Origin: Carposina sasakii
Lineage: Eukaryota; Arthropoda; Insecta; Lepidoptera; Carposinidae
Direction: 5' to 3'
Length of the DNA: 64,000 nt
Assembly: GCA_014607495.2 (NCBI GenBank)
Contig: CP053156.1
Location: 14,756,001 to 14,820,000, forward strand
Part shown: positions 21,702 to 33,253 of the stretch, one piece after another
Layout of the letters: every line of letters begins with the position of its first letter
How positions within the stretch are numbered: the first letter of the stretch is position 1
Position numbers and translations under genes: made by a program
The notes under the pieces: model-generated
Seen by the model: only the letters and a program-made list of their open reading frames with translations
Databases searched by the model: none
What the model was told of the DNA's origin: nothing

Positions 21702-22220
21702 TTTTTAGGGTTCCGTACCTCTGAATACAAAAACGGAACCCTTATAGGATCACTCGTGTGTCTGTCCGTCCGTCGCTTACAGTCAATTATTTCCGAATCT
21801 ATTAGACCGATTAAGTTGAAATTTGGTACACATATCAATTCCTGTGACCCAAACACAGAGGTGTGACGTGAGCAGATGAAATCTGTATATGGGGGGTCAT
21901 TTTTGGGGGGGAAGGGGAAAATTAAAAAAAAAAAAACTTGAAAAACTGCATCGTGTGGCATATCAAATGAAAGGTCTTGTTGAGAAGATCTTAAATGTAT
22001 TTTTTTGTATTTTAAAATAAATAGTTTCCAAGTTATTCAAGAAAATAGACGAAAATTGACCATTCCCCCCCCTTATCTCCGAAACTACTGAACCTAAAAT
22101 TTTGAAAAAAATACAGAAATTAGTTTTCTCCTTATAGATTATAGGAAAACCTATAAGAAGTCCATAACATCGTACGGAACCCTCTTCACGCGAGTTCAAC
22201 TCGCACTTGTCGGCTTTTTT
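21702..22220 (+). mobile_element. MINE-2-type MITE, fuller copy
   Basis: AGGGTTCCGTACC at 21707 and GTACGGAACCCT near 22174 are the subterminal inverted repeats. A (GTCY)n tract follows ACTCGTGT. The end is ACTCGCACTTGTCGGC plus a T-run. It retains the internal block missing from the 4456-4863 copy. Frames on its minus strand are incidental. Confidence 0.85.
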
Positions 22221-22594
22221 ATAATGGGACTTGGGTATTCAAGTTTGAACAGGAGATTTTTTAAGGTTTAACAGTTGGTCCCATAGTAGGTAATAATAAG
22301 ATTATTATTTTAAAAACACCTTGTATGACGTAAACTGTCAAGTTTTCTTGAAAGCTATTATAGTTAATGTTAACGCGAAAAAGTAACATAAATCCAAACA
22401 GACAGTACATTATATCCTATATTTACCTACCTAAACATCATAAAAATTCTCACTTCGACACTTCAAAGACGCTAGTGTGAGGTATCTTCGATAAATTCTG
22501 AACTAAACTGGAAATAATCATGATTAAATAATAAAGTAAAGGTAATTGCGTAGAACTTCGAAACTAATTTGAATTAATATTCAAAAACCGTAGT

Positions 22595-22765
22595 ATCATC
22601 ATCATCAGCCTATTGCAGTCCACTGCTGGACGTAGGCCTGTGTGTATGTTGTATTTTGGACTATCTTGTCAACACGGGAGGCGCTGCTGCCCACCTCCCG
22701 GAAACCCTTAATCGCCTCGTACGATACCCTGGGGCAGACATGGGGTGGTACGAATTCTACTCTGC

Positions 22766-22769
<4 letters not shown>
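22595..22769 (-). mobile_element. SINE-3 copy ending at an AT microsatellite
   Basis: Minus-strand SINE-3 from ACTCTGCCGG to the ATGATGATG tail. The junction with the LINE-derived tail still reads AYVQQWTAIG on the minus strand. A deletion removed the middle (GCGGTCACCAACCCGCC block). Confidence 0.75.

Positions 22770-22800
<31 letters not shown>
22769..22800. repeat. (AT)16 microsatellite
   Basis: Uninterrupted AT dinucleotides adjoining the SINE-3 5' end. Confidence 0.95.
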
Positions 22801-22802
<2 letters not shown>

Positions 22803-22819
22803 GCAGTGTGGCCAACAAT

Positions 22820-22980
22820 AGAGTAGCCAGATCCTTAGGATCATAAAGGATATCTCACAGCGATGCACAGCAGGATCAAATATTTGAGATCAGTGTTGCT
22901 AGCTCATCGCCTGTTAGAACGCTCCTAAATTCCTTAATCGACTCTTGCGACATGAAAGTATATGCAGCTGATGTATTCTT
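22820..22980 (-). repeat. Rep-6 copy
   Basis: Contains GATCATAAAGGATATCTCAC, GCTAGCTCATCGCCTG and CTTAATCGACTCTTGCGACA on plus, inverse to Rep-6 copies at 42178 and 59460. Confidence 0.6.
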
Positions 22981-22989
22981 TTGAAGACC

Positions 22990-23829
22990 AGCATCAGAAC
23001 AGGTATATGTTTATTAGTTTGATTGTAATGAACAAAACGAATATAGAAACATAATCTGCTATACAAGGGCTCCCATATCAAATTGACAGGCTATTACTAT
23101 ATAAACTATAGGTATAGCTTGATGAGCCAGGTAGCCATCACTCCGGGAGGCAGTGCAGTCACTCAAGCTCTCACGACTGACACGCGATCACTCAGCTTGG
23201 GTGGGACAGGCTATGAGCGTACGGCGGGTATATCGTGTATTTTGCTTTGATGAAGGAACACTAGGTGAATTGAGATACCTGACTGCGTAGATTAAAGAGA
23301 AATAAGAAAAGAGAGAAAATGACGCCCTTAGTAGATCTCCGCCGCGAAATTGTAACAGCGAAACCGCTGGTTGAATTCCGCTATGGTCAAGTAGTTTTAG
23401 AAGCGGAAGTAGAGATAGAATATAGCAAAAATTATGCGTTAGAACAGTCAATTTCGCTAATGCTCCGCATCTTCTAAGTACATACTGATAGACTATCGCG
23501 ATGCCGCTGTTACGGTTCATAAATGCAGAAGGAAAGACTATAAAACGTCATAATATCTCAGAGAATGATGCGATGTAATAAAAAGATAAAATAACCCAAG
23601 GTACCTATTATTTATTTTCCCTGTGTTTCGAAGTCAACTCAATATAATTCTAAGCCGAAGTGTTAAGTTGGTAAACTAATACTATGCTAGAAATAATTTC
23701 ACAAAAGAAAAGCCCACGAGTGGAACAAATCCTGTGGTGTGGACTCTGAGTGATCCCATGCCTAGAACCGAGAGTCACATATCAAACCGAATGAAACTCT
23801 CCGCTTTATTCGATAGAGTAAAGCTGCTA
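22990..23829. other. No recognised feature
   Basis: A 110-codon minus frame at 23188-23520 has no domain, signal or splice support. Confidence 0.3.
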
Positions 23830-23983
23830 TTTCACCAGAGATGTTGCTATAAGCTACGTTGCTACGGATGCTTGTGATTTTCACCAATAATATTCATTGA
23901 ACCTTTATGTCAATTAATTTGATTGGTACGAGTAGCTATCAAACGCATCTATAGCAACATGACAGCACATCTCAGGTGTAAAG
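23830..23983. mobile_element. Small MITE-like repeat
   Basis: Ends TTTCACCAGAGATG and CATCTCAGGTGTAAA are imperfect inverses. Internal GTCAATTAATTTGATTGGTA is shared with 40229-40340, which supports a dispersed family. Confidence 0.5.
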
Positions 23984-24288
23984 GTAGCTAACTTTCCACC
24001 TTTCCTGTCTTTATTTATGAAACCAAGATGTGATAGGTATTTTCTGTACTGTAAATTACTTACTTTACTAATCCATCATCTATTGCAATGTTTTTTCTTT
24101 GGACGACTTTTAACGTAATATTACTATCAAGGCCTCAATGATGAATATAGGTAGATGATAATGATATGCCTGAATATCGATTCGAAACCATTGATATTCA
24201 GAATACTTAGTCCTGACTAACAGATCAACGCTCAGTTAAAAACGGTGATCTTAAAAACCTGAAACTGTACTTTGTATGACGTAAGATA

Positions 24289-24406
24289 CATACATACATG
24301 TCTTTATCACTTACGGGGTAGGCGGAGCACCAAGGGCCGATAGAACCACATGGTGCAACTTCTGATCAATTTTGAGGGTATAGTTGAGATGTACAAGTTC
24401 GGTTAG
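24289..24406 (-). mobile_element. Rep-5 copy with perfect 12-bp target duplication
   Basis: TGACGTAAGATA occurs at 24277-24288 and again at 24407-24418. Between them a 118-bp Rep-5 unit runs on minus from ACTAACCGAACTTGTACATC to a CATGTATGTATG tail. The duplication length and tail indicate LINE-mediated retroposition, so Rep-5 is SINE-like. Confidence 0.85.
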
Positions 24407-24418
24407 TGACGTAAGATA

Positions 24419-25125
24419 AAATAAAATAATTCTTTATTGCACTCTTTTTTATGTAATGACGAAGTTAATGATATATAGCAGTTTACCAGTATTGCGTACG
24501 TTACGTGGAGCTCCGATAAGAGAATTTAAATTCAACTGAATTTCTAGCTGCTTGTCCATTTTACGGTTCCTTACCGTGGCACGTTTTCTTACTTTGCATA
24601 GTGATCCATGCAATAGTTACTGACAAACGTGCCTACATACGAGTACGGCGAATGAACCGTCGATTTTGACGCCAGAAAAGAGGCCTCATTGAAATCGAGA
24701 CAATTGGAAACTCTAATGTGCATGCGAATAAAGTCGTAGGTAGCTGGTCGCTAGTTTAACACATTATAGAAGGCTTAAATTTTAGAGATGTAACAATGTA
24801 TTTACTTTAAATTTAACACAGTCATTTTGTTTAATTTTAATATGAAATTTATTAGAAATTACTTGTGAAGTTTGATCAATACTAATTATAATGTGTTGAC
24901 AGTATTCTCTTTTTGAATTTCAAATGCTAATTGGACTGGAATTAAAAAAAGTAAATCATTTGTATATTATTAATTAAATTGTACAAAATTGTGATTATTA
25001 TATTAAGTTAAGTATTATATTAAGTATTATATGTGGTATTGTATTATATGGGTCTTTTGTAATTTATTTTATTTTACAATGTGCCTGCAATAAATGATTA
25101 TTATTTGTATCTCTTTTGAAATTCT
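24419..25125. other. AT-rich; possible LINE 3' end at about 24990-25100
   Basis: The end GCCTGCAATAAATGATTATT resembles a LINE 3' terminus with a polyadenylation signal. No coding part is attached. Confidence 0.35.
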
Positions 25126-25790
25126 CGGGACTACAGAGTCCCGGTCCTTTGAGAGGCGTGCATCGGGACGTAGCCAAGATGTAGAGGCCCTTTTAAAAGA
25201 AATTTAATATGGTGTGGGATACACATGACGGATACCATCGCCGAACGCACAATATGATACACCCGGCGATGGTCCCCGCCATGAGCAAGACTATTGGAGT
25301 GCAGAGCTCAGTCATGCGATGAAGATGAAGAATGAGAAACAAGGGCTATGGAGTTGAATTTTGGGTGGGTTTGGTAAATCGGGCTATTGAAGGAGACTAA
25401 CGGACACCTGCCATTACAACCGAGTCTCATAATTGTTAGGTGGCAGGCGGTGACTCGCCGACTCATTTCATGGGCCCTCTGAAACGGCCGCATGCACGGA
25501 GCGACAAAGGGGGAAACATTTGGTGAGTGGCTAGGGTGAAGGGGTGCCCCTGGACTTTAAACCGAAGCCAACTCGCCACTTACTGACGGGCACGTCCACC
25601 CTAGAGCTGTCATAGCTCTCGCAGCTCCACTCTGCCCGGCCGGCGAAGGCAAGGCAGAGGTGGGGGAACTGTTCCTCGTCAGACTTCACTCCGGCGCCGG
25701 AGATGAGGAACAGGGTCTTCCCCCGGGAGTACTTCAGGTCTGTGGGAACGCTACCTCCCAACAGCTCGCCACAAGCTGCCCTGCGGGCTT
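25126..25790. other. GC-rich island of unknown identity
   Basis: Distinctly GC-richer than both flanks and bounded on the right by (TTATTA)n. The minus strand is open for 76 codons at 25531-25761 (VPTDLKYSRGKTLFLISG, HLCLAFAGRAEWSCESYD, WRVGFGLKSRGTPSP), with no stop-free extension. It may be a fragment of a LINE or DNA transposon, or an exon-bearing region. I do not recognise a domain. Confidence 0.35.
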
Positions 25791-25908
25791 ATTATCATTA
25801 TTATTATAAGTTACGTAATTTGAATAACTACCTTAAATCTAGTTAATATTTTACATTAAATTTTTAGAATGTTCTAACCAATCGATACTCAATTAATTCT
25901 TTTTTTAT

Positions 25909-26187
25909 AGATCCCAAAGTTAGATAGGATAGGGTATATTCTTCAGCCTATAATTGCAGTCCACTACTGGATGTAGGCCTCCCCCAGGGCACGCCACAAA
26001 GCTACTGCTACAGAGGGGGGGGTTTTGCCCATAGTCACCACGCTAGATCCCAATGTTAGATAGGATAGGGTATCTACTTCAGCCTATAATTGCAGTCCAC
26101 TGCTGGATGTAGGCCTCCCACAGGGCACGCCACAAGGCTACTGCTACAGGGGTGGGGGGGGGGTTTGCCCATAGTCACCACGCTAGG
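25909..26187 (-). repeat. 136-bp tandem duplication including SINE-3 3' end
   Basis: AGATCCCAAAGTTAGATAGG at 25909 and AGATCCCAATGTTAGATAGG at 26045 begin two near-identical units, each followed by the inverted SINE-3 tail (AATTGCAGTCCAC, GGATGTAGGCCTCC) and CATAGTCACCACGCTAG. Confidence 0.85.
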
Positions 26188-26290
26188 CAGGCGGGTTTGT
26201 GACCGTAGGGTGATTTTCGGACTATGTTGTCAGTATGGGAGGCGCTGCTGCCCACCTACCGGAAGCCTTTAATCGCCTCGGACCATAAGG
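26078..26290 (-). mobile_element. SINE-3 copy
   Basis: The second unit of the duplication continues into the SINE-3 body (GGCAGGCGGGTTTGTGACC, GGGAGGCGCTGCTGCCCACC, TTTAATCGCCTCGGACCATA). The first unit is cut at the duplication joint. Confidence 0.7.
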
Positions 26291-26404
26291 ATAGGGTAGA
26301 CAAAGACAATTTATAGTATACCTATAGGTATAATCTATAGAAAACGGTCTACAAATGAATTAGAAAGGGGATGGTTTTTGGCGAAGTATATTATTGCATT
26401 TTTT

Positions 26405-26505
26405 AACAAAACTAGTATATTTTATTGTACACATAAATTTTTATCATAGACAGTAAATTGTTAAAGAAATAGTACAAAGGCGAGCTTATCTCTAAAAGAG
26501 ATAAC
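26405..26505 (-). repeat. Retroelement 3'-UTR fragment
   Basis: TTTATTGTACACATAAATTT, ATCATAGACAGTAAATTG and CAAAGGCGAGCTTATCTCTA recur at 44700-44790 in the same orientation. On minus the block ends ...AATAAA-like, typical of a LINE 3' UTR. Confidence 0.6.
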
Positions 26506-26825
26506 TAGACATTTTTAAAGTATTTCAAACAACGCTCACAATTTAGACCACTTCCCACCCTATCTCGAGTCAAATGTATTGTTGCTTCTAACACACATCC
26601 CGTCATTAATATTTCTCGTAATTTCAACTTCAATTAGGCAAAGTATTGTAATACCGTAATTATACGAGCTAATGTTCGCGGCACCACTTTTGTTCGCGTA
26701 ATTTTGATGCTTCGTCGTTATGTTCGCGAAATTAGGCTGAGGGTGGAATTGTTTCTTATTTTGATTGCGGAGGGTATTTGTTTATCGGCAAAACGTACTT
26801 TTGGTTTGGCAATGTTAAATAAATA

Positions 26826-26950
26826 TACCTCACGCCTATGTCCCAAAGGGGTAGGCAGAGACTCTGACTGTCATATCTCATAGATTTTGATTGCGAGTCA
26901 ATGGCGGTACAGCGCGTTAAAAGGTTCATGCTTAACATACAGCTCTCCAT
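26826..26950 (-). repeat. SINE-like fragment (CACGCCTATGTCCCAAAGG)
   Basis: TACCTCACGCCTATGTCCC and GGGGTAGGCAGAGACTCTG are a common lepidopteran retroposon end. A relative is at 47733-47845. Confidence 0.5.
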
Positions 26951-26954
26951 TTAA

Positions 26955-27172
26955 GGCTCGAGCACACCGGATGCGTATGCGTGCACGTAAGCGTAGACGT
27001 ACACGTACCTCTGAGTTTAAGGTATAGAACTGTCACCGCTTGACGTCTATGCTTACGTCTACGTATACGCATCCGGTCTGCCCGTGCCTATACAGTTCCA
27101 TACATTACAACTCAGAGGTACGTATACGTCTACGCTTACGTGCACGCACACGCATCCGGTGTGCTCGAGCCT
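26955..27172. mobile_element. TTAA-flanked foldback MITE, ACGT-rich
   Basis: TTAA sits at 26951-26954 and 27173-27176. The arms (GGCTCGAGCACACCGGATGC onward and its inverse ending GCATCCGGTGTGCTCGAGCC) pair over about 95 bp. The loop holds a third arm-like segment (GACGTCTATGCTTACGTCTA). A second copy is at 39071-39289. TTAA fits a piggyBac-type transposase source. Confidence 0.85.
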
Positions 27173-27176
27173 TTAA

Positions 27177-29049
27177 CCAAAAAAAAACCTTTTTCAACTA
27201 GTTTAGGTTTGGAAAATATGAAACTTTTATTGTATCTGTTGAGCCGAAGTTCGTAGGCTCAAATACTATGGACGCTGATGACCATGAGGAGTTCAAAAGT
27301 GACTCCAAATGGTACGTGTAAAACACATGAAATTACACGCCAGTTCTGTTTGAACTTTACTGCTACCGTGTATTTAATTAAATGTTATTAATGTTTATGC
27401 CTGTGTTCTAATTACTACTACAAATCTCCTCATGCAAGACCTTTAGGGATTTAAAAAAATCTATTTTTGTACCTTCTTTTCAAATCTAGTTGGCCTATCT
27501 ATCAACGTATATGCTCACGAATTTACGTTTAGAACATGACCAAACATTTGTTAGACTTACACCAAACTATTTACAGTATCAGATAAATTAAACAATAAAT
27601 GCAACTATATCGTAACACTGTTATTTAGAACTACATGTTACCAACTTTACCAGCGTGCAATGTCCGATGGCACGAAGTTGGAGTGCACTATAGTTCGTGT
27701 TTTAGTTAAGTTTTATATGTTGGACAGACGAAGCGCAAACAGGACCGCTGTTACATGCATTTAGGACAGATGTCAAAACTTTAACATAATTTAATATACA
27801 TATATGCATCGGTGTATGGCAGTACACTGCTAGACGTAGGTCTTCCCTAGGGCACGCATCAAAGCTTGATCTCTTGTTTTCGCCATCCAGCCACCCTCTT
27901 CAAGTAATCGGTCCATGTGACCGGGGTGTGTCTAATGCTACGCTTGCGGAGGCACGGTATCCATTGGAATTACGAATTATTAAACAAACGATCTACTTGC
28001 ATAATCCTAGATTTCATTTTATCCGCGAATAACCACGCATGCTGTCCTGCTTGTTCTTGATATACATAAGAAGAGACGTTGTGTCTGGGAGACGTACTTT
28101 AAAATCAAGGATTCTTACTTAGTTTTTAAAATAAAGTCTTATTAAATATTCTATTATCATCATAACATTCTAGTTACATTATTTCACAATTTAAAACTAA
28201 TCTCCATTACTCCCCGCATAACCTATTATAGCTTTTCTATGTGTTTTCACAGAATATCTCAAATTAATTACATTGTCCCTCACAATAGGCAACTAGGGCT
28301 TTTGTGTCCACCATTACGGTGGACAAAGCGAACGATTCCTTACGTAAAGATTGGCCACTTCTTTGTATGGTTATTGTGTAGTTTGCCGACCTAAAATGGA
28401 TTTTACTATGAGGAAAACCGTAAGATTTTATTTAAATTGTATGTTGTTTTTGTAAAGGAAGGTGTTGAAGCGGCGTGGAGGTTTTTGTTGTGATAATAAG
28501 GTATAATAGACGACGAGAAATAAAATAAATTTAGAAAAATAACAATTCTTGTATTTACATTTTTATAACAACTGATTTTCTTTTGTTGTCACTCATGTAA
28601 AAAAAATCACAATTAAACAGGTTTTATAAATGTATAAAAAAAAGATTTTAACTATTTGCCCATTCTCGAACAGATTTGTTAATGTGTGTGTGAATGCTTG
28701 AAAATGCGAGCAATAAAAAAGTTCGTAATTCGTATTTTCATAATCCATCCAGCTATAAACATGGATGTGACATCTCCTTTGTGATCTAGCTGCCCCATTT
28801 TATTGCCGTGTGTATGCTCACTCGTTACTATGTATCATTTTCTATTGAAAATCATCGCTAACATTTGAGATAAGATTCTCATACTATCGTCTTACCTACA
28901 ACCCATATCTATGATAATCTAGCGAAAATATCATATTACCCTGCGTAAGTTGGTACTAATTGATTCCAAACTGTAGTGCTTGTTTTTTAGCATGGTAGGT
29001 ATAATATCAAATCAGAAATGAGGAGATCCGCAGACGTACACAGATCACC
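27177..29049. other. Mostly unrecognised; SINE-3-related fragment at 27813-27955
   Basis: The fragment has GGCAGTACACTGCTAGACGT and GGTCTTCCCTAGGGCACGC (minus SINE-3 tail) and continues into GCCATCCAGCCACCCTCTTC, a different body. No exon was found in the rest. Confidence 0.4.
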
Positions 29050-29275
29050 TACATAGCTGAACGGTCCAGCAAGCCGAAGTGGCAATATGCAGGGCACATA
29101 GCTCGAATAACTGATGGCTGATGGAGTCGGAAAGTTCTAGAGTGGATACCACGTATCGGCAAACGCGAGGTGGACGGACAACCTGTCCAAGATAGCGGGC
29201 GTCGGTTGGATGCAGGCTGCTTCCGACCGGTCGGAGTGGAGGTTGTTGGGGGAGGCCAGGGCTGTAAATGATGAG
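29050..29275 (+). pseudogene. LINE (RTE-like) ORF 3' end
   Basis: Plus-strand text encodes ARWTDNLSKIAGVGWMQAAS, DRSEWRLLGEA and then runs into AATGATGAG. The upstream part corresponds to AGHIARITDG with a stop. It matches the fragment at 35107-35365. It is the C-terminal end of an RTE-like LINE protein, 5'-truncated. Confidence 0.65.
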
Positions 29276-29729
29276 GTATAATATAAAAATGCTTTGTTTT
29301 TGTTGAATGAGTATTTCATAAAATGAAAACATGTAATTACTGTACTAGATTATAAACATTTCCTATAGTTATTGGCTTTTTTGTTATTACGTGAAAAAGT
29401 AACGAACTCTTATGGTTTCCGGCCTTATAGCCTCAAAAGCGTTAGTAATACTCGTAGCAGGTACGAGTATGTACTTATGCAATTTAATTTATTTCAATTG
29501 ATCTATGTCATTTATTATTTATTTACGGGTTTCAATTTCAATCGATATTTACAATAAACCGACCGCTTGTAACTTGTATTACCGCTCGTATATTTTATGT
29601 AATCACAAATTTCATTTAATTATGTTATTTATTGTTAGAAATGTAACTTTATTGCTAAAAATTATCACAAAGCTGTTAAACTACTTGATATATCAAAGTG
29701 ATCGAGAACTCATTTATAAACAATAAGGC

Positions 29730-30136
29730 TAGGTTCACACGGCACTATCATGTACGTTTTTTTGTATTCGTTTTTTTAAGAAGCAATCAGTCGGGAGTTC
29801 ACATGGAGTGAAAAACGTGTTTGCTTGACAAGTCCGGCGAATGTCCATTGAAACGTATGAGCGGTGTACGTTTTTTTTGCAGTACAAATGACGTGTGAAT
29901 GGTTCCGTATAAGTTGTTTGTGCCACTATTTACTCGACTGCGTCAGAAAGAGGGTTATGTATTTCGAGCCTAAAAGAGTAGTCGCATTTGAGTTTGAGAG
30001 ATATCAATAGATTTGTCTTAGGCGTGAAAAAAAAACAACTGTTTAAAAATTTTACACAGTCGGATGTTTTTCTTTAAATAAATGAGGTTATTAAAAATTG
30101 TAGATTGAAAAAACGTGTGTAATATCGTGTGAACCC
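29730..30136. mobile_element. Candidate MITE (TAGGTTCACACG ends)
   Basis: Left TAGGTTCACACGG and right CGTGTGAACCCA are inverse with one mismatch. The interior repeats GTGTGAATGG and GTACGTTTTTTTT words. No target duplication was confirmed. Confidence 0.5.
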
Positions 30137-30139
30137 AAT

Positions 30140-31219
30140 CTAAATGTGCATTAACCACAACCAGTAACCATAGTTAACTAAACGTTATGTCTTGATTGAG
30201 TAAAACTTCTATTCTGTTTTTAGAATCACTCGAAGTTGAAGTAAACAGATATAGTTGTAATATTATTTGTTTTGGCTTCAGCAGACTCTGAATTTGCAAA
30301 GTTATTTACTTCAACCACCCGAGCGGAGCATCTTTTCTTCATCTCTCAATTCACTTTGAATTGGAATTGTGACATTAAATTGTGGGCCATTTCATATGGA
30401 TAACTTATTAATTAAGATCAAGCAAAAGTAATTAACATTACTTAGAATAAAGTTGATTAATTCCCGCCAGGAAGAGTGGTTAACTGGTAGAGAACGTTGC
30501 ATAGAATTACAAGCCTTTAAATGTGCAATAAAGAATTTCATTATTAGTATTATTATCAAGTAATTATTATTGAGTTCATATATATTTTATAGATTTGTAT
30601 AGGTATAATAGTCGTATCTACATAATCCTACAAAGTAAAAAAAAATATTATTATTTTTTATAATTTTCTAATCAGCAAAAATAATAATAATTTTAATAGC
30701 AATGGTGGGTCAACAAAAATGAATGAATGAGCTTAAGTGAATTTTAAGCATAAGCAATACAAAAAACTCTATTGGTGTTAACACTTGAATATAATATAAA
30801 AATCTGTTAGAAAAAGATAGCCACAATACCAAATAGCATTTTGAAACAAAAAACTTAGTATAAAAAAAACTATAACTGAATTTCAAATAAACTCTAGCTA
30901 GTGAAGGGTATAATACCCCTCTCCTCCTCGTAATTAATAAATACAATACAGCCAGCAACATCTCTGAAGCCGCACGATTACTCACTGCTTGCCCTCCGCG
31001 AATAAATACCTAATTGCTACTCTAAGTCCCTCGCCCTCTCTGGCTTGAATAGAACTACCCAATTATACTGCGACTAGAGTCTTGGAGGAAGAAAGATTTG
31101 AGGAGTTGACATGCAGCAGATAGATATAAGGCTATTTTCTAAATATGCTTGCGCACGCAAGCAGTATTTACATTTACCATTAGTAGACATAAATATTTGA
31201 ATTTATATTGAAGATTTGC
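30140..31219. other. AT-rich; LINE-like tail at about 30455-30532
   Basis: AGAGTGGTTAACTGGTAGAG ... AAATGTGCAATAAAGAATTT resembles a LINE 3' end. The remainder is unremarkable. Confidence 0.35.
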
Positions 31220-31486
31220 GCCGCGTGGTACCGGCAGAGTAGAATTCGTAACACCCCATGTCTACCCGTGTGTATCGTACGAGGCGATTAAGGGTTTCCG
31301 AGAGGTGGGCAGCAGCGCCTCCCGTGTTGACAACATAGTCCAAAATACAAACTGCGGTCACCAACCCGCCTGCCCAGCATAGTGACTATGGGCAAATATC
31401 CCCCATGGCAATCTTGTGGCGTGCCCTGGGGGAGGCCTTCGTCCAGCAGTGGACTACAATAGGCTGATGATGGTGATGATGATGAC
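31220..31486 (+). mobile_element. SINE-3 copy, full length
   Basis: From GCCGCGTGGTACCGGCAGAG through GGGTTTCCGAGAGGTGGGCA to the LINE-like tail GGAGGCCTTCGTCCAGCAGT and ATGATGATG repeats. Confidence 0.85.
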
Positions 31487-32150
31487 CTTAGCTGCATATC
31501 CTTCTATGCATTTATTTATTTTATTGTTTTCAAGAGACAAATTAAATAGTAGGTACTATTAACACAAATAAATTTACTATGATAAATTTGGTTACATATC
31601 CGTACACATCTCTCTCACTGCATAACATGTAGTTCATATATAATTTAATGTATTTTATATAGCCAAACTTTTTATTTACTGAATTCAATCTAAAGTACCT
31701 AAATATTTTAATCTGAGCTTCATTAGCTATAGACGCTACATAGTACATAACGCCAGCTCCAAAGTCCCTCTATCATCCCAGACGTTGCCAACCCGCGTTC
31801 CTTTCAAAACGTATTTTTCTTTGATTAAATCTGGGGCTCAATCGCGAGATTTCATTGAATATTCACACCGTGAATCGGGAAATTGTGTAAAAGCTCCTGC
31901 AGAATCCCGATGGCTGAAGGTATCGATTTTAATATACGATTCGTTAGAGGTGTTTTTTCGCGGATTTTTGTAAGTGAATTATTTAGGTATGCGCTGCTGC
32001 TTTTTATTGGGAAATTTCGTTAGGTAAAACCTGGTTGCTTTTTGATCTGAATCTTTACGATTTTTTTTAAATTAACGTGCTATATTTTACCTTTGAAACG
32101 TTACTAGAAATTTGTTTATAGGTATCATATTTTAATAAGTTTTATTTATT
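31487..32150. other. No recognised feature
   Basis: AT-rich, with no repeat termini or frames of note. Confidence 0.35.
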
Positions 32151-32640
32151 ATAGTGGACGCCCGCGACTCTGTCCACGCGGACTGCAGAAAATGTCAAAA
32201 TTATCCGATATGAAAACATATCCCCGGGATAAAAGGAGCCTATACAGGATGATTTTTGGTCGTCGACGTTCCCGAAAACTACGGAATCTCCTCACCATTG
32301 CGATCATTTTTCTCCATGGAAGCATACCTGGGAAGTGTCTGGTTCCCAAGATATTAGGGTCCAAAGTTGAGTAAATAGACTGCGTTTTTCTGCATAAATA
32401 CACATAGACGCGCGTAGCAAAATTTTTTCACGAGAAATAATTAATATCTATCTATGATAAAACTAGCAGAAACACTGGACAATATAAATTTCGCCCGATC
32501 AAGAAATTAATAACAAAATTTTAAAAAATTACATCTATTTCCCAGAAGTTATTTTGGCATAAACTTACTTTATCTGATGTATAGAGTACGTAACCTTCGT
32601 TAAGGGTGGCAACGAAAAAACATCCTGTATGTATAGATAT
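32151..32640 (+). repeat. GACGCCCGCGACT-family repeat interrupted by a MITE
   Basis: GTGGACGCCCGCGACTCTGT, ATGTCAAAATTATCCGATAT and ATAAAAGGAGCC are shared with 46450-46682. The sequence is broken after AGCCTATA by the MITE at 32245. Confidence 0.65.
32245..32627. mobile_element. MITE, CAGGATG...CATCCTG, TA duplication
   Basis: Exact inverse termini CAGGATG and CATCCTG are flanked by TA on both sides. Relatives lie at 44412-44668 (reverse, truncated) and 62449-62535 (fragment). The TA target and short TIR fit a Tc1/mariner-type source. Confidence 0.7.
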
Positions 32641-32744
32641 AGATTATAACTGGTAGGGTTTTGTTTTACGTACTTAAAGTTAAAATTAACATGACCTCTG
32701 TTATTTTTAAGGTAATTTACAAAATTTTACATTCTAGGTATACA

Positions 32745-32910
32745 GGTAATAGCACACCAGAAAACTTATCCACAAGATGCTCAAAATCATTTGTTTATTT
32801 TTCTGGATTGTATGAAAATTCCCGAGTTGTTTAGTAATTCTCCATACTATTTGAAAGAATAAACAATACCTAAATGATTTCAAGTCTCAAATTATGTGTA
32901 CATATGGGTT
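32745..32910. mobile_element. MITE-C fragment
   Basis: Contains GGATTGTATGAAAATTCCCG and CTCCATACTATTTGAAAGAA as in MITE-C; the termini are absent. Confidence 0.5.
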
Positions 32911-33253
32911 CTTTTTAATGTACATTAAGGTCATTGATATAGGATTTTTGATGATGGAAGACTTCATCATAATTTTTAGAAAACAAATATTTAAGTAGTA
33001 ATTATTTCGTTTCACATTTAGTTATATAATATGAGAGAAAATAGGACTGATTATTAAAAAAATCTATCTTGCTGACAACTTGTAATAATACAAAATAGAT
33101 TTTAGTTAAATATTATAAATAATCATATAACTATACTACTTTTACAGTTTTATTATCTTTATACCAGGATTTCATACGAACTGACCTACTTTACTTTAAG
33201 GCACATTTTAAAATAATTATTTTATAAACTACATGTGTGTACAAAAAACTTAC

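Noticed and set aside
21665..22199. Two minus-strand frames of 98 and 78 codons
   Set aside because: They lie inside the MINE-2 copy and are closed in its sister copy.
22605..22868. 87-codon minus frame with a Tyr/Ile repeat
   Set aside because: Reads through SINE-3 and the (AT)n microsatellite. Only the AYVQQWTAIG end is meaningful, as LINE-derived tail.
26955..27172. CRISPR-like or satellite array because of the regular ACGT words
   Set aside because: The repeats are inverse arms of one TTAA-flanked element, not spaced direct repeats.
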